Source: Paractinoplanes polyasparticus
GTDB lineage: Bacteria > Actinomycetota > Actinomycetes > Mycobacteriales > Micromonosporaceae
Reading direction: 5' to 3'
Assembly (NCBI RefSeq): GCF_019710575.1
Contig: NZ_JAHWFK010000054.1
Location: forward strand, 1-41,732
Length of the DNA: 41,732 nt
Both the position numbers and the translations under genes were made by a program. The notes beneath the pieces are model-generated. The model saw only the letters and a list, made by a program, of their open reading frames with translations. It searched no databases and was not told the origin of the DNA. This document shows positions 32,340 through 41,732 of this stretch, one piece after another; the stretch's first letter is position 1; each line of letters begins with the position of its first letter.

Positions 32340-34597
32340 TATTGGTGTGATGGGGCCTCGGGCCGGGGGGCCTTCGACCGGTTGGCGCCGGCCTTTGTGC
32401 GACCTGCGCCCCCGGCCGGCACCGCGCCGGGTTCCGCGTTTCCGGCGTCGGCCGGCTGGGCGGGCTCGGGGTTGAGCGCGGCCAGCAGCACCTCGGCTGT
32501 GCGGCGGCCGATGCCCGGGATCTCGGTGATCTCTTCGGGGGTCGCGGCGGCCACCCGCTTGAGGGAACCGAAGTGGCGCAGCAGTGCCTTGCGCCGGGTT
32601 TCGCCGAGGCCGGGCACGTTGTCGAGCGCCGAGGCGGTCATCCGCTTCGAGCGGCGCTGGCGGTGGAACGTGATGGCGAAGCGGTGGGCCTCGTCGCGGA
32701 CGCGCTGCAACAGGTAGAGCGCCTCGGAGGTGCGCGGCAGGATCACCGGGAAGTCGTCGCCGGGCAGCCACACCTCTTCCAGCCGCTTGGCCAGGCCGCA
32801 CAGCGCCACGTCGGTGATGCCCAGGTCGGAGAGGACGGCGGCCACCGCGTTGACCTGCGGTTGGCCGCCGTCGACGACGACCAGTTGCGGCGGGTAGGCG
32901 AAGCGGCGGGGGCGTCCGGTCAGTGGGTCGATGCCGGGCAGGTCGGCGGTGGCGACCTCGTCGCCCTCCGGGACCAGTTCGCCGGCGGTCGCGTCTTCGG
33001 CTGCCGCTTCCGCGGCCGCGGCGGCATCGGCCCAGACGACACCGGCAGCACCGACGGCGTCCAGACCCGAAACGCCGAGCTCGCCAGAGGGGGCAGCGGG
33101 GTCAGAGAGGTCGGACGCGTCGGAGAGGTCGGGGTGGTCGCGCGGGGCATCGGCGCCCGGCTGGGCGCGGAAGCGGGCGAACCGCCGCCGCATCACCTCG
33201 CTCATCGCCGCCAGGTCGTCGGTGCCGCTGCCGTCGGGGTTGCCGCGGATGGCGAAGCGCCGGTATTCGCTCTTGCGGGCCAGGCCGTCCTCGAAGACGA
33301 CCATCGAGGCCACCACGTCGGTGCCCTGGATCTGCGATACGTCGAAACACTCGATGCGCAGCGGCGCCGAGTCGAGCCCGAGCGCCTCGGCGATCTCGTC
33401 GAGGGCCTTGCTGCGGGTGGTCAGATCGCCGGCCCGGCGCAGCTTGTGGCGTTGCAGCACCTCGCCCGCGTTGCGGGACACCGTTTCCATCAGCGACCGC
33501 TTGTCGCCCCGCTGGGGCACGCGCAGCGAGACCCGGCTGCCGCGGTGCTCGGAGAGCCAGTCGGCCAGGGCGCCGGCGTCGTCGGGCAGCGCGGGCACGA
33601 GCACCTCGCGCGGCACGTCGCCCTCGCCCTCTTCGCCGCCGTAGACCTGGCTGCAGAAGTGGTGGACCAGGTCGCCGGTGGTCAGGTCTTCCACCTTCTC
33701 GACGACCCAGCCGCGCTGGCCCCGCACCCGCCCGTCGCGCACGTGGAAGACCTGGACGGCCGCCTCGAGCGGATCTTCGGCGAAGGCGACCACGTCGGCG
33801 TCGGTGCCGTCACCGAGCACGACGGTCTGCTTCTCCATCGCGCGGCGCAGGGCGGCGATGTCGTCGCGCAGGCGGGCCGCCCGCTCGAACTCGAGCTCTT
33901 CGGAGGCCTGCATCATGTCGCGCTCGAGCCGCTTGACGAAGGTGTCGGTGCGCCCGGCCATGAAGTCGCAGAAGTCGTCGACGATGGCGCGATGCTGCTC
34001 GGCGGTGACCGTGCCGACGCACGGGGCCGAGCACTTGCCGATGTAGCCGAGCAGGCAGGGGCGGCCGATCTGGCCGGCGCGCTTGAAGACACCACTCGAG
34101 CAGGTGCGCGCCGGGAAGACGCGGAGCAGCAGGTCGAGCGTCTCGCGGATGGCCCAGGCGTGGGAGTAGGGGCCGAAGTAGCGCACACCCTTGCGCTTGG
34201 CGCCGCGCATCACCTGGAGCCGCGGGAATTCCTCGTTGAGCGTCACCGCGAGGAAGGGATAGGACTTGTCGTCCCGGTATTTCACGTTGAAGCGCGGGTC
34301 GAACTCTTTGATCCAGGAGAACTCGAGCTGCAGCGCCTCGACCTCGGTGCCGACGGTCACCCAGTCCACACTGGAGGCGGTGGTGACCATCTGCTGCGTA
34401 CGGGCGTGCAGCGACCAGGTGTCGGCGAAGTACGAATTCAGCCGGTTCCGCAGATTCTTGGCCTTGCCCACGTAGATGACACGGCCGCCCGGGTCGCGGA
34501 AGCGGTAGACACCCGGCGACTCGGGAATGGTGCCCGGCGCGGGGCGGTAGCTGGAGGGGTCTGGCACAGGCTCAACAGTAGTGCGGGGGACTGACAT
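32339..34597 (-). CDS. uvrC: Excinuclease ABC subunit C (UvrC)
   Basis: A 752-residue nuclease making both incisions in nucleotide excision repair. The GIY-YIG domain starts at residue 29 (GVYRF, then IYVGKAKNLRNR); the UVR motif is in SEELEFERAARLRDD; the RNase-H-like half has VVVDGGQPQVNA; two helix-hairpin-helix motifs (VPGLGETRRKALLRHFG and IPGIGRRTAEVLL) end the core. About 80 residues (480-560), Ala/Asp/Glu-rich, are inserted before VVVDGG, and a basic Ala/Pro tail follows. The ATG at 34597 gives a longer N-terminus than E. coli but is plausible. Confidence 0.95.
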   Translation of the reverse strand: MSVPRTTVEPVPDPSSYRPAPGTIPESPGVYRFRDPGGRVIYVGKAKNLRNRLNSYFADTWSLHARTQQMVTTASSVDWVTVGTEVEALQLEFSWIKEFDPRFNVKYRDDKSYPFLAVTLNEEFPRLQVMRGAKRKGVRYFGPYSHAWAIRETLDLLLRVFPARTCSSGVFKRAGQIGRPCLLGYIGKCSAPCVGTVTAEQHRAIVDDFCDFMAGRTDTFVKRLERDMMQASEELEFERAARLRDDIAALRRAMEKQTVVLGDGTDADVVAFAEDPLEAAVQVFHVRDGRVRGQRGWVVEKVEDLTTGDLVHHFCSQVYGGEEGEGDVPREVLVPALPDDAGALADWLSEHRGSRVSLRVPQRGDKRSLMETVSRNAGEVLQRHKLRRAGDLTTRSKALDEIAEALGLDSAPLRIECFDVSQIQGTDVVASMVVFEDGLARKSEYRRFAIRGNPDGSGTDDLAAMSEVMRRRFARFRAQPGADAPRDHPDLSDASDLSDPAAPSGELGVSGLDAVGAAGVVWADAAAAAEAAAEDATAGELVPEGDEVATADLPGIDPLTGRPRRFAYPPQLVVVDGGQPQVNAVAAVLSDLGITDVALCGLAKRLEEVWLPGDDFPVILPRTSEALYLLQRVRDEAHRFAITFHRQRRSKRMTASALDNVPGLGETRRKALLRHFGSLKRVAAATPEEITEIPGIGRRTAEVLLAALNPEPAQPADAGNAEPGAVPAGGAGRTKAGANRSKAPRPEAPSHQ

Positions 34598-34665
34598 GAT
34601 TACCCGACCGGAGGTCCGTCGCCGCCGCCACGGCGCGGACCTCCGGCCCGGGAATCGTCGGAGAT

Positions 34666-35205
34666 CTAGGCCGCGACGATGTTGTCGCCGTCCACCTTGA
34701 CCTCGGTCGCGGGCAGCGCCTTGGTGGCCGGCCCCGAGGTCGGCTCCCCCGTCTCGATCGAGAACTTGCTGTTGTGGCAGGGGCACGAGATCTGGCCACC
34801 GTCGATCTTGTTGACGTCGCAGCCGGCGTGCGTGCACACCTTGCTGAACGCCTTGAAGGTGCCGGCCACCGGCTGCGTGATCACGAAGTCGCCGGCGATG
34901 ATGCCGCCGCCCTCGGGCACGTCGCCCACGGCCGCGAGGGCCGCGCCGCCGGAACCGCCGTTGTTGCCCGAGCCGCCGTTGCTGCCGGCACCGGGGCCGT
35001 TGCTGCCGGCCGGGCCGGGGTTGTCGCTGAAGTCGGTGCCGTTGCTGTTGGTGGACGAGGTGCCCGTGCCGCAGGCCGCCAGGACGGCCGTAGCGCCCGC
35101 CGCACCGGCGCCGAGCAGGACCACACGGCGCGTCTTGGCCGAACGCGGACGTCCGGGCTCCTCCTCGTGGAGCTCGGCGTCGGTCGTGGTCTGCACGTCT
35201 GTCAT
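34666..35205 (-). CDS. Tat-exported Rieske [2Fe-2S] lipoprotein
   Basis: 179 residues. The N-terminus has a twin-arginine-like signal (AKTRRVVLLGAG) and a lipobox VLAAC with Cys45, so the mature protein should be anchored outside the membrane. A flexible Gly/Asn/Ser linker (46-88) leads to a Rieske domain with CTHAGC (Cys124, His126, Cys129) and CPCHNSKF (Cys141, Cys143, His144): four cluster ligands plus the two disulfide cysteines of high-potential Rieske proteins. The partner is unknown. The ATG has GGAGGA upstream. Confidence 0.9.
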   Translation of the reverse strand: MTDVQTTTDAELHEEEPGRPRSAKTRRVVLLGAGAAGATAVLAACGTGTSSTNSNGTDFSDNPGPAGSNGPGAGSNGGSGNNGGSGGAALAAVGDVPEGGGIIAGDFVITQPVAGTFKAFSKVCTHAGCDVNKIDGGQISCPCHNSKFSIETGEPTSGPATKALPATEVKVDGDNIVAA

Positions 35206-35364
35206 CGGTTGTCCTCCAGTGCCTGGTCCGCGTGAGTGGTCACACGGCGTCGCCTCTACATACGCTGGCGCGGCTCGCCGAGTTCAGGCGTACCGCGAAA
35301 TTATCCGGTGCCGGGTGCGGACTTCTGGTGGGGTTCATCGGCTTTTGCCCTGCACGAAGCATTG

Positions 35365-35392
35365 CCCGGTCGAGGCTATGTCCTCGACCGGG
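35365..35392 (-). terminator. Stem-loop after uvrA
   Basis: Perfect 11-base arms CCCGGTCGAGG (35365-35375) and CCTCGACCGGG (35382-35392) with a 6-base loop; outer GAAG/CTTC can pair too. 38 bases past the uvrA stop, without a U-tract. Confidence 0.7.
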
Positions 35393-35429
35393 CTTCGTAG
35401 CTTTGAGTCACCTGTGATGTTGCTGAAGG

Positions 35430-38390
<2,961 letters not shown>

Positions 38391-38437
38391 CAGCCAGCCT
38401 CTCCGTACAGGTGTTTGAAAAGAGCAGAGCCGCGGCC

Positions 38438-38460
38438 ACTCTAGCCATGGGGTACGACAA
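38438..38460 (-). promoter_or_regulatory. RecA-NDp/PafBC-type promoter of uvrA
   Basis: Minus-strand TTGTCGTAC, 8 bases, then TAGAGT matches tTGTCRgtg-N8-TAnnnT in core, spacing and -10. Predicted transcript start about 40 bases before the GTG at 38390. No LexA box of the TCGAAC-N4-GTTCGA type was seen. Confidence 0.68.
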
Positions 38461-38537
38461 GTTTTGCCGCCGACAACGCCGAGTAGATGCAGCGCTTGTC
38501 ACATCGCGCTAATTCCCGCGAATCACGTGCAGTTAGC

Positions 38538-40331
38538 TCACTCGTTCGAGGGAACAGGCAACGAGCGTACGTCCCACAGGCGTACGCCGCCCACCTGCTG
38601 AGGCGGGCCGAGCGCGGCCGTGAGCGTGTCGAGCAGCGGTCCCTCGTTACGGCTGCCGGGCACCAGAACCACCACGGCGGCCCGCCAGAAGATCAGGTCT
38701 TCGGTGATCCGGGCCTTGTCGCCCGCGGTCAGCGGGGGGCGTACGCCGTACTCGCGCACCCGCCACAGCAGGTCGGAGGTGAACCGGCGCGGCGCGTTCC
38801 ACGATCCGGTGCGGTCGAGCGGCGGGTCGACCGGGCCCATGAAGTAGCCGCGCGGCGACCGGTAGTCGAGCAGGGTCTGCGCCGACCAGCGCACGCCCGC
38901 CCGGCCCGTGGTGACCTCGGGCAGCGGCACCGTGACCAGGCTGCGGTCGTCGGTCACGTACTGCCGCCAGGCGCCCTCGGCGATGAACGGCGGCAGCGGG
39001 TCGGCCTCGACGACCGGCAGCGGCTTGGGGAACAAGGGCACCAGCGCCAGCACCAGGCCCACCTGCCACAGCCGGCGCCCGCGCGGCGTGAAGGCGCGCA
39101 CGCGGTCGGTGGCCAGCGCGAGCAGCACGCCGGCGATGGTCGCGGGCACCATGGCGAACCGGGTCACGCTGACCAGGTCGATGATCGGCACGTGGCTGAC
39201 CAGGCCGAACGGCAGCGGGACGGACGTGCGGTGACCGAAGACGACGAGGGTGGGGCCCATCGAGGCGATCAGCAGCACGAGGGCGGCGATCGCGGTGGCC
39301 CGGGCGGCCACCGAACGCCACAGCACCACCACCGACGCCACGATCATCACGAAGCCGACCGGGCCGAAGAACACGTTGTCCTCCGTGCCGCTGACGCTCA
39401 TCTGCCGGGTCAGCTCGGCGTTGCCGGCCAGTGACTGCCGGGCGAACCCGACCAGCGAGGCGAGGTCGGTCGCGTACTTGTCGGGGGCGAACGGCTGGCC
39501 GCTGTAGTTGCCCGGGCCGAAGAACTGGAACCACAGCGGATAGGCCAGCAGCGCGCCGGCCACCACGGCCGCGACCCCGAGGCCGGCGAGCAGGTGCCGC
39601 GCGTCCTGCCGGGCCCGGGCCGGTGCCATCAGGGCGTACGCGATGACGAACACGCCCAGGGCCATCGCGGCGAAGAGCAGGCTCTCTTCGTTGATGAAGA
39701 CCTGCAGCACGATCAGCAGGCCGAGGACGACGCCGCCACGCCACTGCCGGCCGGGCTCGCGCAGGCGCAATACCTGCCAGACGATGAACGGCAGCACCCA
39801 CTGGCTGACGAAGTTCACGTGGCCGTTGGCGTGCGAGATCATCGTCGGCGCGAAGCCGCACCACAGGCCGCCGATCCAGGCCGCGACCCGGCTGGTCACC
39901 AGGTGGCGCGAGAGCACCCAGTACCAGGCGAAGGCCGTGCCGGCCAGGCCGAGCGTGAGCAGCAGCACGACTGCGACGGCCGGCCCGAAGAGGTGCGTGA
40001 CCGGCGCGAACGGCAGGCTCAACCCGAGCACCGAGGTGTTGGCCATCATGTTGACGCCGTCGGGCACGTTGATGCGCTCGGTGAACAGCGGGTTGTCGCC
40101 GTGGAACAGCACCCGCTCGCCGTGGGCCAGGAAGAACTGGAAGACCCCGTGGTCGTCGTCGTTGCTGGCCAGCACCCGGCCGCTCGGGTCGCGCCAGAGC
40201 TGGATCATCACCAGCACGGCGAGCGACAGATAGCTCAGCCCGGCCCGGAGGTCGGCCCAGGACCGCCGCGGCGCCGGCGGCTCGGGCCGGGGTCCGGCCT
40301 TGCCCTCGACGACTTCCTCCACCGCACGCAC
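38538..40331 (-). CDS. Large membrane protein, GT-C glycosyltransferase-like
   Basis: 597 residues with about 12 membrane segments from residue 30 to about 420 and a soluble C-terminal domain of about 170 residues, the architecture of GT-C glycosyltransferases and related polytopic enzymes. The first outer loop has an acidic SNDDDHGVFQFF motif, where GT-C enzymes keep catalytic or metal-binding acids. I cannot name a specific family or substrate. The GTG at 40331 lies 25 bases after rsgA, so the two are probably co-transcribed; the frame upstream of it is antisense-like rsgA sequence. Confidence 0.65.
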   Translation of the reverse strand: MRAVEEVVEGKAGPRPEPPAPRRSWADLRAGLSYLSLAVLVMIQLWRDPSGRVLASNDDDHGVFQFFLAHGERVLFHGDNPLFTERINVPDGVNMMANTSVLGLSLPFAPVTHLFGPAVAVVLLLTLGLAGTAFAWYWVLSRHLVTSRVAAWIGGLWCGFAPTMISHANGHVNFVSQWVLPFIVWQVLRLREPGRQWRGGVVLGLLIVLQVFINEESLLFAAMALGVFVIAYALMAPARARQDARHLLAGLGVAAVVAGALLAYPLWFQFFGPGNYSGQPFAPDKYATDLASLVGFARQSLAGNAELTRQMSVSGTEDNVFFGPVGFVMIVASVVVLWRSVAARATAIAALVLLIASMGPTLVVFGHRTSVPLPFGLVSHVPIIDLVSVTRFAMVPATIAGVLLALATDRVRAFTPRGRRLWQVGLVLALVPLFPKPLPVVEADPLPPFIAEGAWRQYVTDDRSLVTVPLPEVTTGRAGVRWSAQTLLDYRSPRGYFMGPVDPPLDRTGSWNAPRRFTSDLLWRVREYGVRPPLTAGDKARITEDLIFWRAAVVVLVPGSRNEGPLLDTLTAALGPPQQVGGVRLWDVRSLPVPSNE

Positions 40332-40356
40332 CGGTGCATTGTGACAGAGGGATACG

Positions 40357-41394
40357 TCAGGAACGCCTGCGGCGGTGTCCGGCCGCCCCGGCCAGACGGG
40401 CCGACTGCCGCGCCGACTCGACCTCGATCTCGTGCCGCAGCTTGCGCCAGCTGGCCAGCCGCCGCGGGGCCAGCGTGCCGTCGGCGACCGCCCGGGCCAC
40501 CGCGCAGGCGGGCTCGGTCTCGTGCCGGCAGTCGTCGAAGCGGCACTGCGCGGCCACCCCGGTGATGTCGGCGAACGCCCGGGCCAGGCCCTCGGCGGTG
40601 TCGAGCAGGCCGACCCCCCGGATGCCCGGCGTGTCCAGCACGGCCCCGCCGCCCGGCAGCAGAACCAGGTTGCGGTACGCGGTGGTGTGCCGCCCCTTGC
40701 CGTCGGCGTCACGGATCTGCTGCACGGGCATGACGGGCGTGCCCGCCAGCGCGTTGACCAGCGTCGACTTGCCCGCGCCGGAGCGCCCCAGCAACGCCAG
40801 GGTGCGCCCCTTCCCGGCGTACGCGCGAAGTTGCTCGACCCCGAGCGAGAGCCGCGCGCTGACCGCGAGCACCGGCACACCCGGCGCGATCCCGGCGATC
40901 TGCCGGCTGATCGCCTCGGGGTCGGCCGACATGTCGGCCTTGGTGAGCACCAGTAGCGGCCGGGCGCCGGATTCCCAGGCCAGGGCGAGCAGGCGCTCGA
41001 TGCGCGCGTCGTCCGGTTCCGGGTGGATCGGCTCGACCACGGCCACGGTGTCCATGTTCGCGGCGAGAACCTGACCGGTGCTGTCCTTGTCGGAGGTGCG
41101 GCGCACCAGGCAGGTGCGCCGGGGCAGGACAGCCTCGATCGTGGTCCGCCGGTCGGGCCAGTGCCGCAGCACCACCCAATCGCCGGCGCAGGGCAGCAGC
41201 GCCGGGTCTTTCGCCGCTGTGAGCAGCACACTGCCGCCGAGGCTGGCCCGGGCGACGCCGTCCTGGCCGAGGACGGTGCAGACGCCCCGGTCGGCGCGCA
41301 GCACACGGCCCGCGGTGGCGTCGGAGCGGTCGTAGGGACGGTATGCGGATACGAGGAACTCGTCCCAGCCGAGCTGGGACAGATCGTGCGACAT
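40357..41394 (-). CDS. rsgA: Ribosome small-subunit-dependent GTPase RsgA
   Basis: A 345-residue circularly permuted GTPase that helps mature the 30S subunit. An N-terminal OB fold is followed by G4 TKAD (151-154), G1 GRSGAGKS (203-210) and G3 DTPG (254-257); the zinc site CRFDDCRHETEPAC (Cys284, Cys289, His291, Cys297) and a basic C-terminal helix follow. The order G4-G1-G3 is diagnostic. It begins at the ATG at 41394. Confidence 0.94.
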   Translation of the reverse strand: MSHDLSQLGWDEFLVSAYRPYDRSDATAGRVLRADRGVCTVLGQDGVARASLGGSVLLTAAKDPALLPCAGDWVVLRHWPDRRTTIEAVLPRRTCLVRRTSDKDSTGQVLAANMDTVAVVEPIHPEPDDARIERLLALAWESGARPLLVLTKADMSADPEAISRQIAGIAPGVPVLAVSARLSLGVEQLRAYAGKGRTLALLGRSGAGKSTLVNALAGTPVMPVQQIRDADGKGRHTTAYRNLVLLPGGGAVLDTPGIRGVGLLDTAEGLARAFADITGVAAQCRFDDCRHETEPACAVARAVADGTLAPRRLASWRKLRHEIEVESARQSARLAGAAGHRRRRS

Positions 41395-41569
41395 GGATGA
41401 ACCCGTTTCGGGACGGGAGGCGGCCTGACCGTGGGTCAGCCCAAGGCCTCCGGGTGAAGGGACGCCAGGACGAACAGCACGCTCCCCACCTCCTTCGCGG
41501 GATCTGGTCGACGCGTCTGCACCGACGGTACGGTCGCGGCTACCCGGGCGAAAGTGATTTCCTCTCCGC
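41395..41569. other. Region upstream of rsgA
   Basis: No gene recognised. It should contain the rsgA promoter on the minus strand; no confident -35/-10 pair was found. Confidence 0.35.
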
Positions 41570-41575
41570 TAGGGT
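41570..41575 (+). promoter_or_regulatory. -10-like element before the 59-bp array
   Basis: TAGGGT lies 7 bases before a GTG at 41583 that opens the first mini-ORF of the array. Pattern as for leaderless genes; it may be coincidental. Confidence 0.35.
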
Positions 41576-41582
41576 CGTCGGG

Positions 41583-41732
41583 GTGACTCCAACTCTGCTG
41601 TCATGCCGTCCCGGCCCTCGCTTCGCTCGGTGCAGTCCGTCATGACTCCATCTCAGCTGTCATGCCGTCCCGGCCCTCGCTTCGCTCGGTGCAGTCCGTC
41701 ATGACTCCATCTCAGCTGTCATGCCGTCCCGG
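41583..41732. repeat. 59-bp tandem array of TCATGA-joined mini-ORFs
   Basis: Copies start at 41583, 41642 and 41701 and run off the window. On the plus strand each copy is a 20-codon frame (M/V-TPTLLSCRPGPRFARCSPS or MTPSQLSCRPGPRFARCSPS) whose TGA overlaps the next ATG. Because TCATGA is a palindrome, the minus strand also gives 20-codon frames (MTDCTERSEGRDGMTAEMES) with the same overlap. Copy 1 is the most diverged, so the array may be decaying from a gene lying to the right. Confidence 0.75.

Noticed and set aside
38538..41306. Fusion of the membrane protein with an upstream 320-residue domain
   Set aside because: The upstream part is an alternate frame of rsgA; the membrane protein starts at the GTG at 40331.

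Overview
The window is high-GC chromosomal DNA from an actinobacterium. The genus is not proven. Lineage markers are RbpA, WhiA, OpcA, a mycothiol-dependent maleylpyruvate-isomerase-type protein and a Rieske gene inside the suf operon. Gene order matches the conserved block sufR-suf / ctaA / ctaB / tkt-tal-zwf-opcA-pgl / secG-tpiA-pgk-gap / whiA-yvcK-rapZ-uvrC / uvrA. A filamentous actinomycete of the Micromonosporaceae type (Actinoplanes-like) is my best guess, by inference only.

Layout. 1-4263 is accessory: a LysE-type exporter followed by a tandem array, a scar where an MBL-fold gene and an AraC-family gene have both lost their 5' halves, a histidine phosphatase, a CPBP protease with a 9-residue repeat tail, and a DinB-fold mycothiol enzyme. 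4304-10779 (minus) is the iron-sulfur assembly operon sufR-B-D-Rieske-C-S-U-T. 10887-11834 is ctaA (heme A synthase). 11835-13478 is 1.6 kb without a convincing gene, rich in hairpins and tandem repeats. 13479-14679 (minus) is a two-gene unit: a small unknown protein and an ATP-grasp enzyme. 15079-16044 (minus) is ctaB. 16306-23055 (plus) is the pentose phosphate operon. 23052-24491 holds a VOC protein, a GNAT acetyltransferase and rbpA. 24640-27984 (minus) is gap-pgk-tpiA-secG, ending in a strong terminator. 28369-34597 (minus) holds a frameshifted coiled-coil gene, whiA, yvcK, rapZ and uvrC. 34666-38390 holds a Rieske lipoprotein and uvrA. 38538-41394 (minus) is a large membrane protein and rsgA. 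The right edge is a 59-bp tandem array.

How it works together. The suf genes build and deliver Fe-S clusters under a predicted Fe-S-sensing repressor. ctaB and ctaA make heme O and heme A for cytochrome oxidase. The pentose phosphate and lower glycolytic genes supply NADPH, sugar phosphates and ATP. rapZ/yvcK/whiA is the usual regulatory trio. uvrC and uvrA are nucleotide excision repair.

I see no wholly new multi-gene system; most of the window is core genome. The least explained material is (a) three tandem arrays tied to gene ends, two of which repeat the 3' end of the adjacent gene including its stop codon, and one (59-bp period) that is a chain of mini-ORFs joined at TCATGA on both strands; (b) two copies of a RecA-independent DNA-damage promoter motif, one giving a leaderless start for a DinB-fold gene; (c) a divergent-pair deletion scar; and (d) the structured 1.6-kb intergenic region.
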